Source of the DNA: Gemmatimonadota bacterium
Lineage (GTDB): Bacteria > Gemmatimonadota > Gemmatimonadetes > Longimicrobiales > Gaopeijiaceae
Length of the DNA stretch: 51,790 nt
Assembly (NCBI GenBank): GCA_007120305.1
Contig: SKNW01000028.1
Location: 1 to 51,790, forward strand
Direction: 5' to 3'
The notes below the pieces were generated by a model that worked only from the letters and a program-made list of their open reading frames with translations, was not told the origin of the DNA and did not search any database. Numbering within the stretch: the first letter of the stretch is position 1; each line of letters begins with the position of its first letter. Made by a program: the position numbers and the translations under genes. Positions 25,392-34,689 of the stretch are shown one piece after another.

Positions 25392-27185
25392 ATGCCCGAG
25401 ACCGTCCTCCTCTCCACCCACCGGCTCCCCCTGGCCGGGGCCCTTCGCGAGGCCTTCCGCGCCGAGGGGTACCGGGTGGACCTGGTGCCCTCCCCCGAGC
25501 ATGCCGAAGGGGTGGAGGATGCGGTCCTGCTGGTCCTGACCGGAGAGCGGGATCACGACGGGGACGACTGGGCCCACCTGGCCGGTGAGCGTCTGGGCAT
25601 CCCTCTCTTCACGGTGCTCCCCGGAGAAGGCGGACTCCGGCGGGGCCGCGAACTGGGGGCCGTGGAGGTCTTCCCGGGGAATCCGCCCCCGGACGAGGTG
25701 GCGCTGGTGGGAAGGCGGACGGTCGATCGTCGCCGCCTTCAGGCCGTCACGGGCATCGTGGGAGAGTCGGACGCCATCCGCGAGCTGCTGGAACGGGTGG
25801 TGCAGATTGCCCCGGTGGACTCCACGGTGCTGGTCACCGGCGAGAGCGGGACCGGCAAGGAGCTGGTGGCCCGGGGGATCCATGCCCTGTCGCCGCGCAA
25901 GCACCGGGCGTTTCTGGCCGTGAACGTGGCGGCCCTCTCCGATTCCCTCCTGGAGAGCGAGCTCTTCGGGCACGAGAAGGGGGCCTTCACCGGCGCCATC
26001 GACGCCCGGAAGGGCTTCTTCGAACTGGCCAACCGGGGCACCCTCTTCCTGGACGAAATCGGGGAGATGCCCCTCTCGACCCAGACCAAGCTCCTCCGGG
26101 TGCTGGAGCAGCGGGAGTTTCTCCGGGTGGGAGGAGAGTCTCCGATCCGGGTGGATGTCCGCATCGTGGCCGCCACCAACCGGGAGCTCCGAGAGGCGGT
26201 GGCCCGGGGGGAGTTCCGCCGGGACCTCTACTATCGGCTGAACATCCTCGATCTGCGTCTCCCTCCCCTCCGGGAGCGTCGGGGCGACATTGCCATGCTG
26301 ATCCGCCACTTCGTTCGCGAGGTCTCGGCCCGGACAGAACGCCCTTTCCCGGGACTCTCTGCCGAGGCCATGGAGCTGCTCGAGCGCCACGACTGGCCCG
26401 GCAATGTCCGGGAGCTCCGGAACCTGGTGGAAAGCATGGTGGTGCTCTCGCCAGGTCATGAAATTCGACCGGCCGATCTCCCCGTCGATGTGCGTCGTCC
26501 CGGCTCCTTTCTGCCGGTGCCCTGGCGGCGTGGCGGGGATCTGGCGACGAGAGGGGTCGAGCCCGCGTCGGAAGGGGCGAGCCTCCCCGGAACGCCACCG
26601 ACTTCCGGGGAGCCGACGTCCCCCGGTTCCGTCTCGGCGCCAACGCTCCGCCCCGAACTGGAATTCGTCTTTCGGACCCTGGTCGACCTTCGGGTCGACA
26701 TGGAGGAGCTTCGCCGGGAGTTCGACGCCTACCGGGGGGAGACCTCCGGAGACGGCCTGGGGCGCGGCGCGGAGCGCGGCCTGGAGCGCGGCATGGGAGG
26801 GGCGCTCCCTCCCTTCAGTGGGAGGGGCGGAGCTGTCGGGCGGGGCGGCGCCGTGGAGATCCGCACCTTCGTGCCTGCGGGACCGGCCGGCTCGGCTGGC
26901 CCATCCGGTGCGGCCGGGCCGACGTCACCGGCGGAGTCGGAGCCGGGTCCAGGAGAGGCCCCCGAGGCGTCGCATTCCGGGAACGCGCCTTCCGGAGAAG
27001 ACCCTTCAGGGGAGGAGCCCCCCCTTCGCTTTCGCCCCGGGATGACCATGGACGAGATCGAGGAGGCGGCCATCCGGACCGTGCTCGAGGAGACCGACGG
27101 AAACCGACGGATGGCCGCCGAGCGGCTGGGGATCGGGGAGCGCACGCTTTACCGGAAGATCCAGAAGTACGACCTGGAACTCTGA
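25392..27185 (+). CDS. Sigma-54 activator with degenerate receiver-like domain
   Basis: This 597-residue protein has an N-terminal domain (about 1-110) with the alternating layout of a receiver (VLLSTHRLPLAGALREAFRAEGYRV). The phosphoacceptor position has no Asp (AVLLVLTGE) and the conserved Lys-Pro is absent (FPGNPPPDE). The AAA+ domain is intact: Walker A GESGTGKE, GAFTGA, and LFLDEIGEMP. A long disordered Gly/Pro/Glu linker with a coiled segment (DLRVDMEELRREFDAYR) leads to a Fis-type helix-turn-helix (NRRMAAERLGIGERTLYRKI). It should activate sigma-54 promoters but be controlled by something other than phosphorylation. It is the last gene of the + run that starts at aroC. Confidence 0.9.
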   Translation: MPETVLLSTHRLPLAGALREAFRAEGYRVDLVPSPEHAEGVEDAVLLVLTGERDHDGDDWAHLAGERLGIPLFTVLPGEGGLRRGRELGAVEVFPGNPPPDEVALVGRRTVDRRRLQAVTGIVGESDAIRELLERVVQIAPVDSTVLVTGESGTGKELVARGIHALSPRKHRAFLAVNVAALSDSLLESELFGHEKGAFTGAIDARKGFFELANRGTLFLDEIGEMPLSTQTKLLRVLEQREFLRVGGESPIRVDVRIVAATNRELREAVARGEFRRDLYYRLNILDLRLPPLRERRGDIAMLIRHFVREVSARTERPFPGLSAEAMELLERHDWPGNVRELRNLVESMVVLSPGHEIRPADLPVDVRRPGSFLPVPWRRGGDLATRGVEPASEGASLPGTPPTSGEPTSPGSVSAPTLRPELEFVFRTLVDLRVDMEELRREFDAYRGETSGDGLGRGAERGLERGMGGALPPFSGRGGAVGRGGAVEIRTFVPAGPAGSAGPSGAAGPTSPAESEPGPGEAPEASHSGNAPSGEDPSGEEPPLRFRPGMTMDEIEEAAIRTVLEETDGNRRMAAERLGIGERTLYRKIQKYDLEL

Positions 27186-27282
27186 TCGTGGCCCCCCGGT
27201 CTCTGCGCCATGGGCGGAGCCCGCACGCGCACCGTCCGCTCCGCGCCAGGCGCGTGGCCCCGAATCGACCCGTACCGGCGCC

Positions 27283-28041
27283 TCAGTCTTCCCCTGCACG
27301 GGCCCGAACCCGCGCCTGCTCCGCCTCCACCAGGGAGAGGATTCGGGTCCAGTCACGGCTCCGGACCTCCCGGTACTCCACTTCCAGGTCGCTGGAGAGG
27401 ACCACCTCGGGCGGAAAGGCATAGACGGCCATCTGGGGCTCCCCCGGCTGGAGCCGCTGCTGGTCCCAGCCGGGGGTGAGCCCCCGAAGCGCCACGTGCC
27501 GCAGCCGGAGTCCACCGCTCACCAGCGTGAGCTCCTCGGCCTCGAAAAAGAGGGGCTCGGACTCGGTGTAGAGGGCCACGAGGAAGATGCGGTAAGGGGC
27601 ATCGGAGCCGGTCCGGTCCCGGAACCAGCGGCGATGGGCGAGCCCCAGCGCCGAAAGCCGCTCCCAGGTATCCGGCGCCGCCGTGCGGATCACCGCCTCG
27701 TGCAGGGGGACCACGAAGATCTCCAGTTCCCCGCGGCGGATCCGGATGGCCAGTTCCTCCTGGCGCAGCGTCCCCAGCCCTGCGGGAAGCCCGCCGGCCT
27801 CCGCGGCGGCGGCCCGCGTGGCCCAGTCCGATGGCGCCTCCCAGGTGCCCGGAACCCCGCCGAAGGGGATGGTGGGCTCGGGGAGGCGAAGAGCCTCGTC
27901 CGCCGGGGAGGAGGAAGGGTCACGCGGTTCCGGCGGGCCCGGATCCTCGAAGAGAAGGCCGCAACCGGCCAGCATGGCCACCGCCATGGCCGGGAGTGCG
28001 GCGCCCCGCGAGGCCCGTGGCGTTCCGGGGCAGCGGGTCAT
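27283..28041 (-). CDS. Predicted lipoprotein of unknown function
   Basis: This 252-residue protein begins MTRCPGTPRASRG, with a hydrophobic helix and the lipobox LAGC (MAVAMLAGC). The mature part contains EAPSDWATRAAAAEAGGLPAG, a possible edge-strand pattern (ELEIFVVPLHEAVIRTA) and FRIFLV-like strands, ending with a charged helix. No family is recognised with confidence. It is the last gene of the tig-clpP-clpX-lon-engB run, with its ATG overlapping the engB stop and GAAGGAGG upstream. It converges on the sigma-54 activator gene, with 97 bases between them. Confidence 0.78.
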   Translation of the reverse strand: MTRCPGTPRASRGAALPAMAVAMLAGCGLLFEDPGPPEPRDPSSSPADEALRLPEPTIPFGGVPGTWEAPSDWATRAAAAEAGGLPAGLGTLRQEELAIRIRRGELEIFVVPLHEAVIRTAAPDTWERLSALGLAHRRWFRDRTGSDAPYRIFLVALYTESEPLFFEAEELTLVSGGLRLRHVALRGLTPGWDQQRLQPGEPQMAVYAFPPEVVLSSDLEVEYREVRSRDWTRILSLVEAEQARVRARAGED

Positions 28042-28733
28042 GGCTCCGGTGCCTCCTTCCCCTCCTTCGCTTCCTCGGCCTCGATTTCCCTGGCCTCGTC
28101 TCCCCTGGCCTCCCTTCCCTCGGCCTCGTCCTCGGCCTCCGTCCCCTCCTCCAGGATCGACTCCAGCGCCGCCAGGATGAGATCCCGGCCCATGCCCGTC
28201 TGGGCCGAGGAGGCCACCATCTGGTCTGGATCGAGCCCCAGGTTGTTCTCGATCTCCTGGATCCGCCGGATCCGGGCCCCATGGGCCAGCTTGTCGGCCT
28301 TGGTCAGGACCACCAGCGTAGGGATCCCGATGTCCGAAAGGAAGGCGAGCATCTGGACGTCGTCGGGGGTCGTGCCCCGGCGGATGTCCACCAGGAGCAC
28401 CACCGCCCTCGGTCCATCGGACCGGGCCAGGTAGCCCTCCACCAGCGCCTTCCAGCCATCCTTCACCGACAGGGGGACCTTGGCGAAGCCAAACCCGGGC
28501 AGGTCCACCAGGTAGAACTGCTCGTTTACCAGGAAGAAGTTCAGCGCCTGCGTCTTTCCCGGTGTGGACGAGACGTGGGCGATCTTCTTCCGGGTCCGGT
28601 TGAGAAGGGTATTGATCAGCGAGGACTTCCCCACGTTGGAGCGGCCGGCGAAGGCCACTTGCGGGTAGTCCCCCGGGTAGGGGGCCTTGGGATCCACCAG
28701 GGTGCCGGCGTATTCCACGGTACGGATGACCAT
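28038..28733 (-). CDS. engB: Ribosome biogenesis GTPase EngB (YihA/YsxC)
   Basis: This 231-residue TRAFAC GTPase has G1 GRSNVGKSS, G2 around STPGKTQ, G3 DLPGFGFA, G4 TKADK and G5 SSAQTG. It acts in assembly of the large ribosomal subunit. The core ends at about residue 195. A further ~35 residues form an almost purely acidic Glu/Ala/Arg tail (EAEDEAEGREARGDEARE), which is not part of the usual domain. Its ATG shares one base with the lon stop, and its stop overlaps the downstream lipoprotein. Confidence 0.95.
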   Translation of the reverse strand: MVIRTVEYAGTLVDPKAPYPGDYPQVAFAGRSNVGKSSLINTLLNRTRKKIAHVSSTPGKTQALNFFLVNEQFYLVDLPGFGFAKVPLSVKDGWKALVEGYLARSDGPRAVVLLVDIRRGTTPDDVQMLAFLSDIGIPTLVVLTKADKLAHGARIRRIQEIENNLGLDPDQMVASSAQTGMGRDLILAALESILEEGTEAEDEAEGREARGDEAREIEAEEAKEGKEAPEP

Positions 28734-31165
28734 CAGTGAGATCCTCCGGCAAAGGGTGGTGTCCAGTCCGCGGTCTCGTGCTCCGGGGATCCAGGGCCCG
28801 GGGATCCAGGGCCCTGGGACCCCAGGGTGGGCGCCTCCTCCAGCGCCGCCTCCAGGACCTGGTCCATGTTCCCCACGGTCACGAGGTTCAGGTCGCGGCG
28901 GACCTCGTCCGGGAGGAGCTCGAGCTCCCCCTCGTTTCCTTCGGGGAGGAGCACGGTGGTGAGTCCCTGCCGCAGGGCGGCCACGGTCTTCTCCCGGATT
29001 CCTCCCACGGGGAGGACGCGCCCCCGGAGGGTCAGTTCGCCGGTCATGGCAACCTCGCTCCGAGTGGGCCGGCCGGTAAGGGCCGAGATCAGCGCCACTG
29101 CCATGGTCACCCCGGCCGAGGGACCATCCTTGGGGGTCGCCCCTTCGGGGATGTGAACATGGATGTCCACCTCCTGGTGGAAGTGGGGGCGGAGCCCCAG
29201 GAGGGGGGCCCGGGCCCGGGCATAGGTGAGGGCCGCCACCGCCGACTCCTTCATCACGTCTCCCAGGGTTCCGGTGAGCTGGATCTTGCCCGACCCCGGG
29301 AGGACGGCCACTTCCACGTCGAGGATCTCGCCCCCCGCCGGGGTCCAGGCCAGACCCGTGGCCAGCCCTACCCGTTCCCGGCCCTCCTCGCGGGGCACCC
29401 GGATCAGGGAGGTGGGTCCGAGGAGTGCCCGAAGTCGCGCCGGCGTGAGGATCTCGCTCTCGTCCACCTGGCGCGTACCCTCGGCCACGTCCCGCGCGAG
29501 CTTCCGAGCCACCCGGGCCAGCGTCCGGTCCAGTTCCCGGACCCCGGCCTCCCGGGTGTAGGTCCGGATCAGCCAGGCTCCCGTATCGGGGTCCATGGTC
29601 ACCGACCCCCTGAGGCCGTGACGCTCGATCTGGGAGGGGAGGAGGAAGCGGCGCAGAATCACCTGCTTTTCCGTCTCGAGGTAGCCTGGGATGCGGAGGA
29701 CCTCCATCCGGTCGCGCAGAGCCTCGGGGATCCCGGCCAGGGTGTTGGCCGTGGCCAGGAAGAGGACGTCCGACAGGTCGAAGTCCAGCTCCAGGTAGTG
29801 ATCCTGGAAGGCCTGGTTCTGCTCCGGGTCCAGCACCTCCAGGAGGGCCGACGCCGGGTCACCGTGGGCATCGTGGGTGAGCTTGTCCACCTCGTCGAGG
29901 AGGAACACGGGGTTCCGCACCCCGGCCCTCCGCATTCCCTGGAGGATCCGGCCGGGAAGGCTCCCCACGTAGGTGCGGCGGTGGCCCCGGATCTCGGCCT
30001 CGTCCCTGACCCCCCCGAGGGCCACGCGCACGAAGGTCCGGTCCAGCGCCCGGGCCAGGCTGCGGGCAAAGGAGGTCTTTCCCACGCCCGGGGGACCCAC
30101 CAGGCAGAGAATGGGACCCTGGAGTTCGCCTACAAGCGAGAGCACCGAGATGTGGTCCAGGATCCGATCCTTGACCTCGTCCAGGCCGTAATGGGCGGAT
30201 TCCAGCACATCACGGGCCCGGGCTACGCTGACCCTGTCCTCGCTCCGCGCCGTCCATGGCAGGTCGAGGATCCAGTCCAGGTACCCCCGGATCACCCCGG
30301 CTTCCGGGTTGGCAGGGCTCAGGCGGGAGAGGCGGGCGAACTCCCGCTCCGCCCGCTCCCGGGCGTGAGGGGGGAGATCGGCCACGGCCAGGCGGGCCTC
30401 CACGTCGGCCCACTCGTCGGGCCCCGGCCCCAGCCCCGGAAATCCCGGGGGGAGGCCGCCGTGTTCTCCCGGCCCCATCCCCTCGAAAAGCCCCACGCCG
30501 CGACGACCCTGCATCTCCCGGTCCAGGCGCTCCTCGATGCGGAGGATCTCGATCTCCCGCTCCAGCAGGCTGGCCAGTTCGGCCAGCGCCTGGTCGGCAG
30601 TCTCCACCTCCAGAAGCTGCTGCTTCTCCTCCGGCGCGAGAGCCAGGTGGCCGGCCACGAGATGGAGCATCCTGACGCGGCGGTCCGGTGTCCCCAGTGC
30701 CACGGCCAGGTCGTCGGGGAGGTCGGGGTGCAGCCGGACGTATTCACGGGCCGCCCGCTCCACCCTTCGGGCCACGGCCTGGGCTTCCGGCGTCGGGACC
30801 AGGTCCGCGTCCGGGTAGGAAAGGGAGGTGGCCCGGGCGCGCAGCGGGGCGTCCAGCGCCGAAGGCAGGAAGCGCTCCACCGCCATGCGCTCCACACCCT
30901 CGAAGACCACCCGCCAGGTCCCGTCGGGAAGAGGATTGGCGTCCAGGACCTGGACCACGGTCCCCACGCGGTGCAGGTCGCCGGAGCCGGCATCATCCTG
31001 GTCCGGGTCCACCTGGGCCAGAAGGAGGAGCCGGCCGTCGCTCTCCACCGCCTCCTGAAGTGCCGCCACGGACCTCGGCCGGCCCACAAGGAGGGGAAGC
31101 ACCATGGCCGGAAAGAAGACCAGGTCCCTCAGCGGGAGGACGGGGAGCCGCGGGGCAGGGGTCAC
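28733..31165 (-). CDS. lon: ATP-dependent protease Lon
   Basis: This 810-residue Lon protease has the N-terminal substrate domain ([23 protein letters not shown]), the AAA+ module with Walker [10 protein letters not shown] and FLLDEVDK, and the catalytic Ser-Lys dyad in [11 protein letters not shown] and the downstream Lys of [15 protein letters not shown] 31165 is chosen over an upstream ATG at 31228. It forms a GTGA overlap with the clpX stop, follows GAAGGAGG and places the conserved LPVLPLRD close to the N-terminus. The C-terminus has a short Gly/Ser/Pro tail. It degrades misfolded and regulatory proteins in the cytoplasm. Confidence 0.96.
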   Translation of the reverse strand: MTPAPRLPVLPLRDLVFFPAMVLPLLVGRPRSVAALQEAVESDGRLLLLAQVDPDQDDAGSGDLHRVGTVVQVLDANPLPDGTWRVVFEGVERMAVERFLPSALDAPLRARATSLSYPDADLVPTPEAQAVARRVERAAREYVRLHPDLPDDLAVALGTPDRRVRMLHLVAGHLALAPEEKQQLLEVETADQALAELASLLEREIEILRIEERLDREMQGRRGVGLFEGMGPGEHGGLPPGFPGLGPGPDEWADVEARLAVADLPPHARERAEREFARLSRLSPANPEAGVIRGYLDWILDLPWTARSEDRVSVARARDVLESAHYGLDEVKDRILDHISVLSLVGELQGPILCLVGPPGVGKTSFARSLARALDRTFVRVALGGVRDEAEIRGHRRTYVGSLPGRILQGMRRAGVRNPVFLLDEVDKLTHDAHGDPASALLEVLDPEQNQAFQDHYLELDFDLSDVLFLATANTLAGIPEALRDRMEVLRIPGYLETEKQVILRRFLLPSQIERHGLRGSVTMDPDTGAWLIRTYTREAGVRELDRTLARVARKLARDVAEGTRQVDESEILTPARLRALLGPTSLIRVPREEGRERVGLATGLAWTPAGGEILDVEVAVLPGSGKIQLTGTLGDVMKESAVAALTYARARAPLLGLRPHFHQEVDIHVHIPEGATPKDGPSAGVTMAVALISALTGRPTRSEVAMTGELTLRGRVLPVGGIREKTVAALRQGLTTVLLPEGNEGELELLPDEVRRDLNLVTVGNMDQVLEAALEEAPTLGSQGPGSPGPGSPEHETADWTPPFAGGSH

Positions 31166-32514
31166 GCCTCCTTCTTCCGCTTCTCGCTGTGGAGGACCAG
31201 GAGGGGCGGGACCGTGCCGTCCACGCATTCGGGCGTGATCACCACCTCCCGGACGTCGTCCCGGGAGGGGAGGTCGAACATGATGTCGCGCATGATCCCT
31301 TCCACCACCGCGCGAAGTCCACGGGCGCCGGTCTTCCGGCCGATGGCCTTTCGGGCGACGGCCCGGATGGCATCCGGGTCGAAGGTGAGCCCGATTCCCT
31401 CGAGCTCGAACATCTTCTGGTACTGCTTGATGAGGGCGTTCCTGGGTTCCTGGAGGATCCGGACCAGGGCGTCCTCGTCCAGATCCGCCAGGCTGACGGC
31501 CACGGGGAGCCGGCCCACGAGTTCGGGGATGAGGCCGAAGCGCTGAAGATCCTCGGGTTCCACCTGCGAGATGAGGGCCTGGCGCACATCCTCCGAGTCG
31601 GCCTCGCTGGCGGTGGCGCCGCCGAACCCGGCCATGGTCGTCCCGGAAGCGCCCGTGGGCCGGGGGCCCGGCCGGGCCCCCGCGGTGCCGGCCACCCGAC
31701 CGTCGGCACCGTCGGACTCCAGCGCCGAGAACCCGATGCGCCGCTTCCCGACCCGGGCCTCCACGATCCGCTCGAGGCCGTCAAAGGCCCCGCCACAGAT
31801 GAACAGGATGTTGCGGGTGTTGACCTGGATGTACTCCTGCTGCGGGTGCTTCCGTCCGCCCTGCGGGGGAACGGAGGCCACCGTCCCCTCCAGAATCTTG
31901 AGAAGCGCCTGCTGAACGCCTTCGCCGGAGACGTCCCGGGTAATGGAGGGGTTCTCGGACTTCCGCGAGATCTTGTCGATCTCATCGATGTAGATGATGC
32001 CCCGCTCGCAGTCGGTGACGTTGTAGTCCGCCGCCTGCAGGAGCCGGACGAGGATGTTCTCCACGTCCTCGCCCACGTACCCTGCCTCGGTCAGGGTGGT
32101 GGCGTCGGCGATGGTGAAGGGGACGTTGAGCGTCCGGGCCAGCGTCTGGGCCAGCAGCGTCTTCCCCGTCCCCGTGGGACCCATGAGGAGGATGTTGGCC
32201 TTTTCCACCTCAACGTCGTCCAGCATTCCCTGGTTGTTCACCCGCTTGTAGTGGTTGTACACTGCCACGGCGAGGGACCGCTTCGCATCCTCCTGGCCGA
32301 TCACGTACTCGTCCAGGACGGACTTGATCTCGCGGGGGGTAAGCGTGGGGACCTGGCTTTCGACCTGCGTCTTCTCTTCCTCCTCCGCCAGGATCTCGTT
32401 GCAGAGAACCACGCACTCGTTGCAGATGTAGACGCTGGGTCCGGAAATGAACTTCCGCACCGAGTCCTTGGACTTTCCGCAGAAACTGCAACGGAGATGC
32501 TTGTCGGAGGGCAT
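31162..32514 (-). CDS. clpX: ClpX unfoldase ATPase
   Basis: This 450-residue protein has an N-terminal C4 zinc-binding domain (CSFCGKS and CNECVVLC), Walker A GPTGTGKT, the pore loop GYVGEDVEN, Walker [11 protein letters not shown] and the ClpP-binding IGF-type loop region ([10 protein letters not shown]). An insertion rich in Gly, Ala, Pro and Thr (about residues 265-300) replaces the short spacer found in E. coli ClpX. It delivers unfolded substrates to ClpP, encoded 12 bases upstream. Confidence 0.96.
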   Translation of the reverse strand: MPSDKHLRCSFCGKSKDSVRKFISGPSVYICNECVVLCNEILAEEEEKTQVESQVPTLTPREIKSVLDEYVIGQEDAKRSLAVAVYNHYKRVNNQGMLDDVEVEKANILLMGPTGTGKTLLAQTLARTLNVPFTIADATTLTEAGYVGEDVENILVRLLQAADYNVTDCERGIIYIDEIDKISRKSENPSITRDVSGEGVQQALLKILEGTVASVPPQGGRKHPQQEYIQVNTRNILFICGGAFDGLERIVEARVGKRRIGFSALESDGADGRVAGTAGARPGPRPTGASGTTMAGFGGATASEADSEDVRQALISQVEPEDLQRFGLIPELVGRLPVAVSLADLDEDALVRILQEPRNALIKQYQKMFELEGIGLTFDPDAIRAVARKAIGRKTGARGLRAVVEGIMRDIMFDLPSRDDVREVVITPECVDGTVPPLLVLHSEKRKKEA

Positions 32515-32526
32515 GGATGATGTCCC

Positions 32527-33153
<627 letters not shown>

Positions 33154-33156
33154 GGA

Positions 33157-34419
33157 TCAGGATGCCTCGGTGATGGTGGATTCAGCCTTGAGGGCGTCGA
33201 AGACCTTTCGCTCGGTGATCTCGCGCTCCAGGCGCTCGATCCGCCCGGCCTTCTGAAGGCGGGCGTAGAGTTCGCCGGGATCGGTTCCGGCCCGGGTGGC
33301 CATTTCCTCGATCCGCTCGTCCACCTCGTCTTCGGTGGCGGCCAGTTCGAACTTCCGGGCGAACTCCTCGACCAGAAGAAAGCGCTTGACGGCATGGCCG
33401 GCCTGATCTCCCAGCTGGGTCCGGGCCTCGGCCATCTGCTCCGGCGGGAGCTCCTGCTCGTTTCCGATCATGGACCGGATGTACTGGTCGATCATGGAGT
33501 CAGGAACGTCGAAGGGGTTGGCGGCCAGGAGCTGCTCCAGGAGCTGGCCCCGCACGGCACCCTCCGCCTCCTCCTCGGCTTCCTTCCGCAGGTCCTCCAG
33601 GATCCGTGCCCGCAGCGCATCCACGGTCTCGAAGTCTCCGACTTCGGCGGCGAACGCATCGGTCAGCTCCGGCAGCTCCAGCGTCTTGAAGCCGTCCAGG
33701 AAGATCCGGAGTTCGTCCGACGTCCCCCGCTTCTCCTCGGTGGGGAAGTCCTCGGGGAAGGTGACGGTGAAGTCACCCTCGCCGCCCACCTCCAGTGTCT
33801 GGATGGCCGCCTCGATCTCGGGGATCGCCTCCTCCTTTCCCAGCTGGAACTCGTAGGGGCGAGGCTCGTCGTCCTCGTCGGCAAGGCGCTGGATCCGGAC
33901 GCTGACCCGGTTGCCCACCGCAGGGGAGCCGGACTCCGCAGGGACCCAGGTGCCGTGCTGCTCCCGGACCCGGTCCAGCACCTGGTCCACCTCGGCGTCG
34001 CCCACCGTGAGCGACGGGCGCGTCACGGCGAACCCGGAGGTCCGCTCCAGCGGCAGGTCGGGGGCCACATCGAAGCTGACCTCGAAGGTCAGGTCCGAGG
34101 ATCCGTCGAAGTCCACCTTGGAAACCTCGCCCTCGGAAATGGGGCGGAGGTCACGATCGCGGAGCACCTCGCGGTACGCCTCCCCCACCACCCGGTCCAC
34201 GAGTTCCTGGTTGATGGCGGGACCGAAGCGCTTTTCGATGACCCTGGACGGCACCTTGCCTGCACGGAACCCCGGGAGCCGGACCTGGCCCGAGAGTTTC
34301 CGGACGGCGGCCTCCCGCTCGGCCTGCACGATCTCGGAGGGAACGGTAATGGAGAGGGTGCGCTTCCAGCGCTCGCCTTCCTCCAGGGAGACCTGGAAGC
34401 TGGACACGTCCATGGGCAT
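33157..34419 (-). CDS. tig: Trigger factor
   Basis: This 420-residue ribosome-associated chaperone and prolyl isomerase has the ribosome-docking signature GFRAGKVPSRVIEKRFG in its N-domain (PGFRAGKVP). A central FKBP-like domain follows (VGNRVSVRIQ, EAAIQTLEVGGEGDFTVTFPEDF), then the long helical C-domain. The frame stays open upstream to 34527, but that part is the complement of the tRNA-Leu gene, so ATG 34419 (MPMDVSSF) with AAGG upstream is taken. ATG 34413 is an alternative. It begins the tig-clpP-clpX-lon-engB run. Confidence 0.95.
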   Translation of the reverse strand: MPMDVSSFQVSLEEGERWKRTLSITVPSEIVQAEREAAVRKLSGQVRLPGFRAGKVPSRVIEKRFGPAINQELVDRVVGEAYREVLRDRDLRPISEGEVSKVDFDGSSDLTFEVSFDVAPDLPLERTSGFAVTRPSLTVGDAEVDQVLDRVREQHGTWVPAESGSPAVGNRVSVRIQRLADEDDEPRPYEFQLGKEEAIPEIEAAIQTLEVGGEGDFTVTFPEDFPTEEKRGTSDELRIFLDGFKTLELPELTDAFAAEVGDFETVDALRARILEDLRKEAEEEAEGAVRGQLLEQLLAANPFDVPDSMIDQYIRSMIGNEQELPPEQMAEARTQLGDQAGHAVKRFLLVEEFARKFELAATEDEVDERIEEMATRAGTDPGELYARLQKAGRIERLEREITERKVFDALKAESTITEAS

Positions 34420-34451
34420 GGAAAACCTTGCGATTGGGTCAGGGAGGGGGA

Positions 34452-34533
34452 TGCGAAAGGGGGGACTCGAACCCCCACGGCCGGGGCCACGAGATCCTAA
34501 GTCTCGCGCGTCTACCAGTTCCGCCACTTTCGC
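34452..34533 (-). tRNA. tRNA-Leu (anticodon UAG)
   Basis: The complement strand reads GCGAAAG at the 5' acceptor, pairing with CTTTCGC at the 3' end, then discriminator A; CCA is not encoded. The D region contains GGCGGAACTGGTAGACGC, a class II leucine-type pattern. The anticodon stem CGAGA/TCTCG encloses loop CTTAGGA with anticodon TAG. A long variable arm and a T-arm GGGGGTTCGAGTCCCCC follow. It lies 32 bases before tig in the same orientation. Confidence 0.96.
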
Positions 34534-34550
34534 CCGTTAGGCTGTCCGGA

Positions 34551-34579
34551 AACATAACCGTGGCCGGGAGGTGCATCAA
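34551..34579 (-). promoter_or_regulatory. Sigma-70-like promoter of tRNA-Leu and probably tig
   Basis: On the complement strand TTGATG (34579-34574), a 17-base spacer and TATGTT (34556-34551) lie about 18 bases before the tRNA 5' end. Spacing is ideal and each hexamer matches four of six consensus bases. Because tig begins only 32 bases after the tRNA, read-through may also supply tig and the Clp/Lon genes. Confidence 0.55.
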
Positions 34580-34600
34580 CGATCGGGAGGCGACGGAAGA

Positions 34601-34639
34601 GGGGTCCGGAGCCCGCCTGGATGGCGGGCTCCGGACCCC
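34601..34639 (-). terminator. Strong hairpin terminator after htrA
   Basis: Two 17-base arms, 34601-34617 and 34623-34639, are perfect reverse complements around a 5-base loop (TGGAT). It lies 51 bases beyond the htrA stop on the minus strand and just upstream of the tRNA promoter. Only a weak T-rich stretch (TCTTCC) follows on the minus strand. Confidence 0.7.
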
Positions 34640-34689
34640 GGGTTCACGTCACCAGGCGCGGTGCCGAACCGTGACCCCACCCGGGCCGA

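Noticed and set aside
28736-31546. Very long open frame on the + strand opposite lon and clpX
   Set aside because: It is antisense to two clearly conserved genes; its protein is compositionally biased with no recognisable domain. Long open complementary frames are expected at this GC content.
34420-34527. Extended N-terminus of trigger factor starting at 34527
   Set aside because: The extension is the translated complement of tRNA-Leu; the conserved trigger-factor sequence begins after 34419.
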